From NCBI GenBank assembly GCA_035637315.1, contig DASPXK010000299.1, positions 1-30,563 on the forward strand: DNA of 30,563 nucleotides, in the 5' to 3' direction. Positions 8,316 to 15,329 of this stretch are shown one piece after another (position 1 is the first letter of the stretch; every line of letters begins with the position of its first letter). Below the pieces are notes generated by a model, which saw only the letters and a list, made by a program, of their open reading frames with translations, did no database searches and was not told the DNA's origin. A program made the translations under genes and the position numbers. Source of the stretch: DASPXK01 sp035637315 (GTDB lineage Bacteria; Chloroflexota; UBA6077; JACCZL01).

Positions 8316-8714
8316 ATGACGATGACCGATCCGATCGCCGACATGCTGACGCGGCTTCGAAACGCGGTGCAGGCCCGCCACCAGGTCGTTGAGATGCCCG
8401 CGTCGACCGTGAAAGTCGCGATCGCCGAGGTGCTGCGGGATGAGGGTTACATCAAGGGCTTCAGCGTTCAAGGCGAGGTCCCCAAGAAGCAGTTGCGGGT
8501 CGAGCTGCGGTATACCGGCAAGCAAGAGCCGGTCCTCACCGGGCTGCGCCGAGTGAGCACGCCGGGCCTTCGCGTCTACACTGGCGCTGACGAGATCCCG
8601 AGGGTCTTCGGCGGCCTTGGTGTGGCGATCCTGTCGACGTCGAAGGGCGTGATGAGCGGCGCCCAGGCGCGCAGGCGACGCTTGGGTGGCGAGGTGCTCT
8701 GCCAGGTATGGTGA
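8316..8714 (+). CDS. rpsH: Small ribosomal subunit protein S8
   Basis: S8 binds 16S rRNA helix 21 and, in some bacteria, the spc operon mRNA. The product of 132 residues starts MTMTDPIADMLTRLRNA and ends with the conserved block RVFGGLGVAILSTSKGVMS and then GEVLCQVW. An AGGAG at 8303-8307 is placed eight bases before the ATG at 8316; a second ATG at 8322 is also possible. Open sequence upstream from 8148 is rpsN out of frame. A family A repeat follows the stop. Confidence 0.96.
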   Translation: MTMTDPIADMLTRLRNAVQARHQVVEMPASTVKVAIAEVLRDEGYIKGFSVQGEVPKKQLRVELRYTGKQEPVLTGLRRVSTPGLRVYTGADEIPRVFGGLGVAILSTSKGVMSGAQARRRRLGGEVLCQVW

Positions 8715-8726
8715 ACGAAGCCGTCT

Positions 8727-8785
8727 GCCATCAGCCATCAGCCATGGCGCTGGCGGTTGACAACTGACAGCTGATAGCTGATAGC
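8727..8785. repeat. Inverted repeat, family A copy 3 (rpsH/rplF junction)
   Basis: The left arm (GCCATCAGCCATCAGCCA, 8727-8744) pairs imperfectly with the right arm (TGACAGCTGATAGCTGATAGC-like, about 8765-8785), with a loop of about 20 bases. The unit composition is the same as in the copies near 1200 and 1630. It fills most of the spacer between the rpsH stop and the rplF Shine-Dalgarno sequence (GGAG at 8788). Confidence 0.75.
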
Positions 8786-8797
8786 TCGGAGTACACG

Positions 8798-9343
8798 ATG
8801 TCAAGAATTGGCCGGATGGCGATCAAGGTCCCGCCAAACGTCAAGATCGAGTTGGATGAGAACAATCACCTGGTCGTCGAGGCCGAGGGGAAGCGGCTCG
8901 AGCGCACCCTGCCGGCAGAGATGAAGATCATACGCGACGATGGCGAGCTACGAATCGAGCGTCCCTCGGACGCGCGGCGCCACCGCGCGTTGCATGGGCT
9001 GACCCGGACGCTGGTCGCCAACATGGTGGCCGGAGTAACCGAGGGATTCACGCGCCGGCTCGAGATCAACGGCGTGGGCTACCGGGCCCAGAGGGTGGGC
9101 GAGCTGGTCATGTTCCAGGTCGGCTTCTCTCATCCGGTCGCCTTCGAGGCGCCTCCCGGCGTGACTCTAACCGTCGAAGGCACCAACAGGATCATCGTGA
9201 GTGGGGCGGACAAAGAGCTGGTCGGGGAGACGGCTGCCAGGATCCGTCGCATCCGTCCGCCCGAGCCGTATAAAGGCAAAGGCATCAAGTACGCTGAAGA
9301 GCAGATCCGCCGCAAGGCGGGCAAGGCCGGCAAGGCGAAATAG
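8798..9343 (+). CDS. rplF: Large ribosomal subunit protein L6
   Basis: L6 lies near the factor-binding centre of the 50S subunit and has two related alpha-beta domains. The 181-residue frame starts MSRIGRMAIKVPPNVKIELD, includes HGLTRTLVANMVAGVTEGF and LEINGVGYRAQ, and ends with RRIRPPEPYKGKGIKYAEEQ and a basic tail with repeated KAGKAGKAK. The ATG at 8798 is preceded by GGAG at 8788. It is the first cistron after the third family A repeat. Confidence 0.96.
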   Translation: MSRIGRMAIKVPPNVKIELDENNHLVVEAEGKRLERTLPAEMKIIRDDGELRIERPSDARRHRALHGLTRTLVANMVAGVTEGFTRRLEINGVGYRAQRVGELVMFQVGFSHPVAFEAPPGVTLTVEGTNRIIVSGADKELVGETAARIRRIRPPEPYKGKGIKYAEEQIRRKAGKAGKAK

Positions 9344-9385
9344 GGCCTGAGCGCACAGGCGGGCGCACCCCTACCAGGAGAGACC

Positions 9386-9751
9386 GTGTACAAACGAGTA
9401 GATGCAAGAGCTAAGCGGCAGGCCCGGCATCGGCGGGTCCGTCGGGACGTTTCGGGGACCGCTGAGAGGCCGCGGCTGGCTGTCTTTCGCAGTCTGGCGC
9501 ACATCTATGGCCAGATCATCGACGACGTCTCGGGACACACGCTGGTCGCGGCGTCCGATCTCGATCCAGATCTGCGCGCGGCGGTCAGCGGAACGAAAGC
9601 CGAGCGGGCCAGGCGGGTGGGCCGGGAGCTGGCGGCGCGGGCTCAAGCCAGGGGCATCACCGCAGTCGTTTTCGATCGAGGTGGTTTTCTGTATCACGGG
9701 CGGGTGAAGTCACTGGCCGAGGGTGCCCGCGAGGGCGGATTACAATTTTGA
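9386..9751 (+). CDS. rplR: Large ribosomal subunit protein L18
   Basis: L18 binds 5S rRNA with L5 and L25. The 121-residue product has RQARHRRVRRDVSGTAERPR near the N-terminus, LAVFRSLAHIYGQIIDDVSG next, and the C-terminal FDRGGFLYHGRVKSLAEGAR, the family signature. The start is GTG at 9386 with an AGGAGAGA Shine-Dalgarno sequence just upstream. A family C inverted repeat follows within ten bases of the stop. Confidence 0.96.
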   Translation: MYKRVDARAKRQARHRRVRRDVSGTAERPRLAVFRSLAHIYGQIIDDVSGHTLVAASDLDPDLRAAVSGTKAERARRVGRELAARAQARGITAVVFDRGGFLYHGRVKSLAEGAREGGLQF

Positions 9752-9759
9752 AGGGCTTG

Positions 9760-9825
9760 TCATCCTGAGCGAAGCGAAGGATCTCGGTGTCCTCGCTCAG
9801 GACTGAGATCCTTCGCTCAGGATGA
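9760..9825. repeat. Inverted repeat, family C (rplR/rpsE junction)
   Basis: A strong palindrome. The left arm 9760-9788 begins TCATCCTGAGCGAAGCGAAG and the right arm 9802-9825 is GATCCTTCGCTCAGGATGA plus ACTGA before it; a five-base GAAGC duplication in the left arm is the only large asymmetry. The loop is about 13 bases. This sequence type (CCTGAGCGAAGGATC) is, from memory, among the most common dispersed hairpins in environmental bacterial genomes. It provides an in-frame ATG at 9822 upstream of the real rpsE start. Confidence 0.85.
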
Positions 9826-9851
9826 CCGAGCGCGCACGAACAGGAGCAGCG

Positions 9852-10385
9852 ATGCCAAGGATCGACCACACGGGTCTGAATCTGGAAGAGCGTGTCGTCA
9901 AAATCAACCGTGTCGCCAAGGTGGTCAAGGGCGGCCGGCGTTTCAGCTTCAGCGCGTTGGTCGTCGTCGGCGACGGCAACGGCCTGGTGGGCGTCGGTCT
10001 GGGCAAAGCGAACGAGGTGCCCGACGCGATCCGTAAAGGCGCCGAGATCGCCAAAAAGAACCTGGTCCGCGTGCCGATGGATGGCCAGACGATCCCCCAC
10101 CCGATCATCCAGGATTTCGGGGCGGCTAGAGTGATGATGAAGCCGGCCGCGCCGGGCACTGGCGTGATCGCCGGCGGGTCTGTCCGTCCGGTCGTGGAGC
10201 TGGCTGGCATCCGCGACATTCTGACCAAGTCGTTGGGCAGCAGCAATCCGATCAATCTGGTCCAGGCAGCGCACGAGGCGCTCAAGAACCTGCGCGAGCC
10301 GGCCGACGTCGCGGACATGCGTGGTAAGGACCTGGCAGAGCTGTTGCCAAGGAGGAGAGCGGCCGATGCCGGAATCACAGGCTAG
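9852..10385 (+). CDS. rpsE: Small ribosomal subunit protein S5
   Basis: S5 contributes to decoding accuracy and mRNA helicase activity. The product has the N-terminal double-stranded RNA-binding domain (VVKINRVAKVVKGGRRFSFS; GDGNGLVGVGLGKANEVPDA) and the C-terminal domain with PAAPGTGVIAGGSVRPVVEL and KSLGSSNPINLV. I start at ATG 9852, with AGGAG at 9842 and the natural opening MPRIDHTGLNLEERVV. The ATG at 9822 lies in the family C repeat and would add ten unrelated residues. The product is 177 residues and its 3' end overlaps rpmD by 20 bases. Confidence 0.96.
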   Translation: MPRIDHTGLNLEERVVKINRVAKVVKGGRRFSFSALVVVGDGNGLVGVGLGKANEVPDAIRKGAEIAKKNLVRVPMDGQTIPHPIIQDFGAARVMMKPAAPGTGVIAGGSVRPVVELAGIRDILTKSLGSSNPINLVQAAHEALKNLREPADVADMRGKDLAELLPRRRAADAGITG

Positions 10386-10884
10386 GCTGCGCATCGAGCT
10401 GGTCCGCAGTCCGATCGGCTACACGAGCCGGCAGAAAGCCACGGCACGGGCGCTCGGGCTGCGACGCCTTCACCAGGTTGTGGAGCGACCTGACAATCAG
10501 GCCGTGCGCGGCATGATCTTCAAGATCCAGCACCTGTTGCGGGTGGAGACGGCGCCGACCGCGCCCGAGCCCCAAACCGGTCGGCAAAAGCCGGCGGCCT
10601 CAGCTCGCGCCAAGCCTGAGCAGGAAGCGGCGATCTCCGCTCCGGTTGTCGTGCAGACCGAGCCGAGCGCGGCGGTCGAGGCGGCTAGGTCGAGGGCCAC
10701 GCGCGCGCCCCGCCGCGCGGCAAGACCGGCCAGCTCGGAACCGAAAACAGAGGCCGCGGCGCCACGGGGCCGCTCCAAGGCAAGCACGGCCTCGGGCGAG
10801 GCCAAGTCAGCCTCGCCCACCCGGCCGACGCGATCGAAGCCCAAAGCGGATGGACCCAAGGGGGAGCGGCATGAAACCACATGA
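10366..10884 (+). CDS. rpmD: Large ribosomal subunit protein L30 with 111-residue disordered tail
   Basis: Residues 5-61 are a normal L30 (LRIELVRSPIGYTSRQKATA, LGLRRLHQVVERPDN, VRGMIFKIQHLLRV). L30 usually ends there at about 60 residues. Here the frame continues without a stop for about 111 residues rich in Ala, Pro, Lys, Arg, Ser and Glu (segments such as AARSRATRAPRRAARPASS and ARKSKASTAS-like runs), giving 172 residues. The tail is predicted disordered and basic and overlaps rplO by 14 bases, so it is not a misread spacer. AAGGAGGAG before the ATG at 10366 is a strong ribosome-binding site. The tail's function is unknown. Confidence 0.93.
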   Translation: MPESQARLRIELVRSPIGYTSRQKATARALGLRRLHQVVERPDNQAVRGMIFKIQHLLRVETAPTAPEPQTGRQKPAASARAKPEQEAAISAPVVVQTEPSAAVEAARSRATRAPRRAARPASSEPKTEAAAPRGRSKASTASGEAKSASPTRPTRSKPKADGPKGERHETT

Positions 10885-11335
10885 GCTGGCGCCTCCAAAA
10901 GGGGCGCATCGCCCACGTCGGCGCAAGGGACGCGGACTCGGCTCAGGGCGAGGGACGACCGCCGGCAAGGGTACCAAGGGACAAAATGCCCGCTCTGGTG
11001 GGGGGGTGCCACCGTACTTCGAAGGCGGCCAGCTTCCGCTCGTCCGCAAGCTGCCCTACCGACGTGGCTTCCACAACCCATCGCGGATCGAATATCGGCC
11101 GATCAACCTGCGCGATCTTCACAGGTTCGAGTCTGGCGCCACCGTGGACCCCGCCGCGCTGCTCGCGGTCGGCCTGATCAAAAACACCCGCGAGCGTGTC
11201 AAAATTCTTGGGATCGGCGAGCTCGATCGGGCCCTGACCGTACGGGCCCACCGTTTTTCCGCAAGTGCCCGCCAGAAGATCGAGGCGGCCGGGGGGAGTT
11301 GCGATGCCCTCGAGCATGCTCCAGGCGCTGCTTAA
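10871..11335 (+). CDS. rplO: Large ribosomal subunit protein L15
   Basis: L15 is a late-assembly 50S protein. The 154-residue product begins MKPHELAPPKGAHRPRRRKG and has the glycine-rich RNA-binding N-terminus GRGLGSGRGTTAGKGTKGQN, then GGQLPLVRKLPYRRGF and the C-terminal domain with VKILGIGELDRALTVRAHRF and SARQKIEAAGGS. The ATG at 10871 lies within the end of rpmD. Its own 3' end overlaps secY by 32 bases. The order rpmD-rplO-secY is the standard spc operon order. Confidence 0.96.
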   Translation: MKPHELAPPKGAHRPRRRKGRGLGSGRGTTAGKGTKGQNARSGGGVPPYFEGGQLPLVRKLPYRRGFHNPSRIEYRPINLRDLHRFESGATVDPAALLAVGLIKNTRERVKILGIGELDRALTVRAHRFSASARQKIEAAGGSCDALEHAPGAA

Positions 11336-12617
11336 CGCCTTCAAGATCGCCGACCTTCGGCAAAAGCTGGTCTTCACCCTGGCGATGCTGGTCGTATTTC
11401 GCTTCATCGCCCACGTACCGGTGCCTGGGGTGAACGTGGCCGCGCTGGAGCGGCTCTTCGAGGACAACCAGTTCATCGGTTTCCTGGACCTATTCTCCGG
11501 CGGCGCCCTGGCCAGCTTCTCGATCGCCGCTATGGGTGTTTATCCGTACATCACCGCCTCGATCATCATGCAGCTCCTTGTGCCCGTGATCCCTCGCTTG
11601 CAGGAGATCTCCAAAGAGGGCGAATCCGGTCGCAACCGCATCAACCAGATGACTCACTGGCTGACCGTGCCGCTGGCGGCGGCACAGGCCTATGGCACCC
11701 CGCAGCTGCTCAACGCCACGGCCCCTGGCAACGAGCCGATCATTAACAACTTCGGTTTCGGCGTCAATCCGCTCGGGACGTCCGCGATCATCATCTCGAT
11801 GACCGCGGGAACGATGCTCCTCATCTGGATCGGCGAGCTGATAACTCAGTATGGGATCGGGAATGGGGTTTCGATGATCATCTTTGGGGGGATCGTCTCG
11901 CGACTGCCCTCACAGATCGGCCAGGCCATCGTCGGGGGGACTGGCCTGCCCGCGATCGGGATCTTCCTGGTGCTCGGCGTGCTGACCGTCGCCTCAATTG
12001 TGATCATCTACGAGGGCCAGCGCCGAATCCCGGTCCAGGTCGCCAAGCGCATCCGCGGCTCTCGAATGGTCGGCGGCCAGAGTACCCATATCCCGCTCAA
12101 AGTGAATTCGGCAGGCATGATCCCGCTGATCTTCGCCTCGTCAATCTTGATCTTCCCGGGCACCGTAGCCGGGTACTTCCTGGGAGTCGAGAGCGACTGG
12201 GGCCGTTGGATCGCCGAGCAGGTCTACAACTTCTTCAATCTCCAGCACAGCTGGGGTTACTGGATGTTGTACTTCTGGCTGGTGGTCGCCTTCACGTTCT
12301 TCTACACCCTGGTGATCTTCCAGCAACAGAACATCGCCGAGAACCTGCAGAAGCAGGGCGGCTTCATTCCCGGCATTCGGCCGGGGCGGCCAACCGCCGA
12401 GTACCTCTACAAAGTCTTGATTCGGATCACCCTGGTCGGTGCGCTATTCCTGGGCGCGATCGCGATCCTGCCCTTCCTGGTGCGGACGGCGACCGGGATC
12501 CAGACGCTATCTCTGCAGTCGACAGCCCTGCTCATCGTCGTGGGCGTCGGACTCGACACCATGCGGCAACTCGAGGCGCAGCTACTGATGCGACATTACC
12601 GCGGCTTCATCAAGTAG
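11304..12617 (+). CDS. secY: Preprotein translocase subunit SecY
   Basis: SecY forms the protein-conducting channel of the plasma membrane with SecE and SecG. The 437-residue protein has about ten hydrophobic segments, beginning with LVFTLAMLVVFRFIAHVPVP. It contains the plug-region hallmark GGALASFSIAAMGVYPYITA, the cytoplasmic loop with RRIPVQVAKRIRG, and the late motif GGFIPGIRPGRPTAEYL. The ATG at 11304 follows GGGGGGAG at 11291, inside the end of rplO; an ATG at 11316 is a weaker alternative. Length is normal. Confidence 0.96.
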   Translation: MPSSMLQALLNAFKIADLRQKLVFTLAMLVVFRFIAHVPVPGVNVAALERLFEDNQFIGFLDLFSGGALASFSIAAMGVYPYITASIIMQLLVPVIPRLQEISKEGESGRNRINQMTHWLTVPLAAAQAYGTPQLLNATAPGNEPIINNFGFGVNPLGTSAIIISMTAGTMLLIWIGELITQYGIGNGVSMIIFGGIVSRLPSQIGQAIVGGTGLPAIGIFLVLGVLTVASIVIIYEGQRRIPVQVAKRIRGSRMVGGQSTHIPLKVNSAGMIPLIFASSILIFPGTVAGYFLGVESDWGRWIAEQVYNFFNLQHSWGYWMLYFWLVVAFTFFYTLVIFQQQNIAENLQKQGGFIPGIRPGRPTAEYLYKVLIRITLVGALFLGAIAILPFLVRTATGIQTLSLQSTALLIVVGVGLDTMRQLEAQLLMRHYRGFIK

Positions 12618-12668
12618 CGGCGCGGCGGGAGTGAGCAGCTCAAGGGCCGGTGACGGTGAGTGAGGGTG

Positions 12669-12683
12669 CCCCGTTGGTCGGGG
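12669..12683 (+). promoter_or_regulatory. Hairpin over the adk ribosome-binding site
   Basis: A perfect 5-bp stem (CCCCG / CGGGG) with a TTGGT loop lies just before adk. Its 3' arm contains the start of the GGGGAGG Shine-Dalgarno sequence used by the GTG at 12691. The stem could lower adk initiation unless ribosomes arrive from secY. It is short and could be chance in GC-rich DNA. Confidence 0.3.
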
Positions 12684-12690
12684 AGGGCCC

Positions 12691-13350
12691 GTGCAGGTCG
12701 TGCTGATCGGGCCGCCCGGGGCGGGCAAGGGAACTCAGGCCGGGACGGTCGCCGAGCTAGTTGGGGTCGCGCACGTGGCCAGCGGTGACCTGTTCCGCGA
12801 GGCGGTCAAGAGTGGTAGCGAACGGGGCCGTGAGGTCAAAGCGTTCATGGACCGCGGCGAGCTGGTCCCCGACGAGCTGACGGTGGCTATGGTCATGGAC
12901 CGCCTTCGCCAGCCGGATTGCCAGAGAGGGTTCATCCTGGACGGCTTTCCGCGTAGTCTTGGGCAGGCGCGGGCGCTAGATGAGATGCTGGAGCGCGAGG
13001 GGCGCAGGATCGACCGCGTAATCAACATCCAGGTGCCAGAGGTTACCCTCCTGGCGCGACTCTCGGGCCGATGGCTGTGCCGGGCCTGCCATGCCAGCTA
13101 CCACACGCTGTACAGCCCGCCCGCGGTCGAGGGGGTATGCGACCGCTGCGGCGGAGAGCTGTACCAGCGGGTGGATGACCGCGAGGAGACGGCTCGCCGG
13201 CGGCTGGAGGTGTATTTCATGGAGACAGTCCCCGTCTTGGAATACTACCGAGGCCGAGGCAACCTGGTCGAGGTCGATGGCGATCGATCGATCGAAGCAG
13301 TGACCAGAGCCCTGTGCGACGCGCTCCCACCATCCGCCGGACAAGTGTGA
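12691..13350 (+). CDS. adk: Adenylate kinase, zinc-LID form
   Basis: Adenylate kinase interconverts ATP + AMP and 2 ADP in the cytosol. The 219-residue protein has the P-loop GPPGAGKGTQ (residues 7-16), the AMP-binding segment ASGDLFREAV, the motif FILDGFPRSLGQA, and a long LID domain carrying four cysteines (CRAC and CDRC), which forms a structural zinc site in many Gram-positive-type kinases. The C-terminus has DDREETARRRLEVYFMETVP. Start GTG at 12691 has GGGGAGG upstream. It follows secY as usual, but the methionine aminopeptidase gene often found next (map) is absent here. Confidence 0.95.
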   Translation: MQVVLIGPPGAGKGTQAGTVAELVGVAHVASGDLFREAVKSGSERGREVKAFMDRGELVPDELTVAMVMDRLRQPDCQRGFILDGFPRSLGQARALDEMLEREGRRIDRVINIQVPEVTLLARLSGRWLCRACHASYHTLYSPPAVEGVCDRCGGELYQRVDDREETARRRLEVYFMETVPVLEYYRGRGNLVEVDGDRSIEAVTRALCDALPPSAGQV

Positions 13351-13356
13351 TATACT
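13348..13356 (+). promoter_or_regulatory. Candidate extended -10 promoter before infA
   Basis: The sequence TGATATACT at 13348-13356 is an extended -10 (TGnTATACT, five of six matches to TATAAT) lying across the adk stop. No convincing -35 is seen, which is common for extended -10 promoters. It lies about 50 bases before the infA ATG and could give infA-rpmJ-rpsM-rpsK-rpsD-rpoA extra transcription independent of the upstream operon. Confidence 0.45.
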
Positions 13357-13405
13357 ACGGGTTTGGGCCGCCGGACCATTTGGCCTCCGGCGCTCGGGAC
13401 GCGGG

Positions 13406-13624
13406 ATGCCCGCCGACGACGCCGCAGAGGTTGAAGGGACGGTGATTGAGGCGCTCCCCAACGCCTTGTTTCGAATCGAGTTGGGCGATGGGAGCCAGGT
13501 GGTTGCGCACGTGTCGGCGAGCATGCGGCTCGGCGCCGGGCGGATCCTGCCGGGGGACCGAGTTCGGTTGGCTCTGTCGCCGTTCGATCGCTCGCGCGGT
13601 CGGATCGTCCATCGCTCGCGCTGA
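13406..13624 (+). CDS. infA: Translation initiation factor IF-1
   Basis: IF-1 is a one-domain OB-fold protein that binds the 30S A site during initiation. The 72-residue product reads VEGTVIEALPNALFRIELGD then VVAHVSASMRLGAGRILPGD and ends LSPFDRSRGRIVHRSR, matching the family from end to end. The usual aromatic or polar triplet after MRM (NFI or NHI) is here GAG (MRLGAGRIL), a small departure in the RNA-binding loop. It starts 56 bases after adk and has no strong Shine-Dalgarno sequence (GGGACGCGGG upstream). Confidence 0.94.
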   Translation: MPADDAAEVEGTVIEALPNALFRIELGDGSQVVAHVSASMRLGAGRILPGDRVRLALSPFDRSRGRIVHRSR

Positions 13625-13677
13625 CGGTCCTGGTTGGCCGCTAGCTCCTGGGCGGCCGGAAGCTGAGGACTGAAAAC

Positions 13678-13791
13678 ATGAAAGTACGAGCATCGGTCAA
13701 AGCACGTTGCGAGCGGTGCAAGATCATTCGCCGCAAAGGCGTAGTCCTGGTGATTTGCAACAACCCGAAGCATAAGCAAAGGCAGGGATAA
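13678..13791 (+). CDS. rpmJ: Large ribosomal subunit protein L36
   Basis: L36 is the smallest 50S protein. The 37 codons from ATG 13678 to TAA 13791 read MKVRASVKARCERCKIIRRK and then GVVLVICNNPKHKQRQG. The zinc ligands C11, C14, C27 and H32 are all present, so this is the C+ form. It lies between infA and rpsM in the standard position. A GAGGA at about 13664 serves as ribosome-binding site. It is easily missed because of its size. Confidence 0.95.
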   Translation: MKVRASVKARCERCKIIRRKGVVLVICNNPKHKQRQG

Positions 13792-13806
13792 CGAAGCGGA
13801 GGAGAA

Positions 13807-14190
13807 GTGGCTCGAATCGCTGGTGTAGACGTTCCGCGCGATAGGCGGATTGAGGCCGCTCTGCCGGCCATTTATGGTATCGGTCCCAGCGCGACCAGGC
13901 AGATCCTGCAGCGGACCAACGTCAGTCCGGACACCCGGGTCCGCGACCTGACCGAGGACGAGGTAAGCCGGCTGCGCGAGATCATCGACCGCGAGTACAA
14001 GGTTGAGGGTGACCTCCGTCGCGAGGTGAACCTCAACATCAAGCGGCTGATGGAGATTGGGTGCTATCGCGGTCTGCGGCACCGACGCAATCTTCCGGTC
14101 AACGGCCAGCGGACGCGCACCAACGCGCGGATGCGAAAGGGACCCCGTCGTACCGTGGCTGGCCGACGCACGGCGAGCGCGAAGAAGTAG
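13807..14190 (+). CDS. rpsM: Small ribosomal subunit protein S13
   Basis: S13 bridges the 30S head to the 50S subunit and contacts P-site tRNA. The 127-residue product starts ARIAGVDVPRDRRIEAAL after a GTG at 13807, has the helix-two-turn-helix IYGIGPSATRQILQRTNV, and ends in the basic tail GLRHRRNLPVNGQRTRTNAR then KGPRRTVAGR. The GTG is preceded by GGAGGAG with about five bases between. It is normal in length and order. Confidence 0.96.
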   Translation: MARIAGVDVPRDRRIEAALPAIYGIGPSATRQILQRTNVSPDTRVRDLTEDEVSRLREIIDREYKVEGDLRREVNLNIKRLMEIGCYRGLRHRRNLPVNGQRTRTNARMRKGPRRTVAGRRTASAKK

Positions 14191-14206
14191 GCCGGGAGGA
14201 AACGGA

Positions 14207-14605
14207 GTGGCGGAGCGCAGAAGGGGCGCGGGCCGCGTCCGGCGACGGGAACGAAAGAACGTTCCTGCTGGCTGCGCGTACATCCAATCGAGCTTCAACA
14301 ACACGCTGGTGACCATCACCGACCCCGACGGGAACGTGCTGACGTGGTCGAGCTCCGGCGCCGCCGGCTTCAAAGGCTCACGAAAGAGCACGCCGTACGC
14401 AGCCGGACTGGCGGCCGAGGCTGCCGCCAGGAAGGCAATGGAGCACGGGATGCGGGAAGTGGACATCTACGTCAAGGGGCCCGGCTCGGGCCGTGAGGCG
14501 GCGATTCGTTCGCTCCAGGCAGCTGGACTGGCGATCTCGTCGATCGTCGATGTGACCCCGATCCCGCATAACGGCTGTCGGCCGCCGAAGAAGCGGCGCG
14601 TGTAA
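14207..14605 (+). CDS. rpsK: Small ribosomal subunit protein S11
   Basis: S11 lies on the 30S platform near the Shine-Dalgarno helix. The 132-residue product has AYIQSSFNNTLVTITDPDGN, then WSSSGAAGFKGSRKSTPYAA and the C-terminal TPIPHNGCRPPKKRRV signature. I choose the GTG at 14207, preceded by GGGAGGA with six spacer bases, giving VAERRRGAGRVRRRER at the N-terminus. The open frame upstream to 14057 is rpsM in another frame. Confidence 0.95.
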   Translation: MAERRRGAGRVRRRERKNVPAGCAYIQSSFNNTLVTITDPDGNVLTWSSSGAAGFKGSRKSTPYAAGLAAEAAARKAMEHGMREVDIYVKGPGSGREAAIRSLQAAGLAISSIVDVTPIPHNGCRPPKKRRV

Positions 14606-14617
14606 ACAGGAGTATCG

Positions 14618-15244
14618 ATGGCACGATATACCGGCCCCGTCTGTCGGATCTGTCGGCGGCAGGGGCTCAAGCTGTTTCTGAAGGGGGAGCGCTGCTTCGG
14701 GCCGAAGTGCGCGATCGAGCGGCGCAATTATCCGCCAGGCGATCATGGCCAGCGTCGGCGGAAGCTGTCGGAGTACGCCAACCAGCTCAAGGAGAAGCAG
14801 AAGGCGCGCGCCATCTATGGCGTGCTCGAGAGGCAGTTCCGCAAGCACTTCGAAGAAGCGGAACGGCGGCCCGGTGTGACTGGCGCAAACCTGCTTCGGG
14901 TACTCGAGACGCGGCTGGACAACGTCGTCTACCGGCTAGGTTTCGCCGACTCCCGGAAGCAGGCGCGCCAGCTCGTGCGCCACGGCCATTTCTCACTCAA
15001 CGGCCGCCTGACGAACATTCCTTCGGCGCTGGTGAAGCCGGGTGACGTTGTGGCGGTCATGCCCAAGAGCCGTGAGTCGGAGTATTTCAAGATAGTCCAG
15101 GAAGGGCTGACGCGGAAGGACGTGCCGCAGTGGCTAGAACTGGACGCCGCCGCTATGAGTGGTCGGGTCCTGAACCTCCCCGGCCGCGAGGCGATTGAGG
15201 TCAGCGTAAACGAGCAGTTGGTCGTCGAGTTCTACTCGCGTTAG
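14618..15244 (+). CDS. rpsD: Small ribosomal subunit protein S4, zinc-binding form
   Basis: S4 nucleates assembly of the 30S body. The 208-residue product begins MARYTGPVCRICRRQGLKLF and carries four cysteines (C9, C12, C26, C31) of the zinc-binding N-terminal form. The S4 RNA-binding domain is at about residues 96-160 (TRLDNVVYRLGFADSRKQAR; QLVRHGHFSLNGRLTNIPS). The ending EQLVVEFYSR is typical. In model bacteria S4 regulates the alpha operon; I could not identify its binding site here. Confidence 0.96.
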   Translation: MARYTGPVCRICRRQGLKLFLKGERCFGPKCAIERRNYPPGDHGQRRRKLSEYANQLKEKQKARAIYGVLERQFRKHFEEAERRPGVTGANLLRVLETRLDNVVYRLGFADSRKQARQLVRHGHFSLNGRLTNIPSALVKPGDVVAVMPKSRESEYFKIVQEGLTRKDVPQWLELDAAAMSGRVLNLPGREAIEVSVNEQLVVEFYSR

Positions 15245-15312
15245 CGGTCCGGTGAGCGTGGCTGCCGGCGCCCGAGAATTTGAACTGTCGGTCGGCAGCA
15301 CGGTTACTCGCC

Positions 15313-15321
15313 GGGAGGAGG
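15313..15321 (+). promoter_or_regulatory. Ribosome-binding site that sets the rpoA start
   Basis: GGGAGGAGG at 15313-15321, the strongest Shine-Dalgarno match near rpoA, lies eight bases before an in-frame TTG at 15330. It supports a start there over the in-frame GTG at 15252, which has no comparable site. Confidence 0.75.
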
Positions 15322-15329
15322 CTCCCACC

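Noticed and set aside
12976..14466. A 496-codon open frame on the minus strand
   Set aside because: It runs antisense to adk, infA, rpmJ, rpsM and rpsK, which are certain. Long antisense frames are expected in GC-rich coding DNA, and the translation shows no family pattern.
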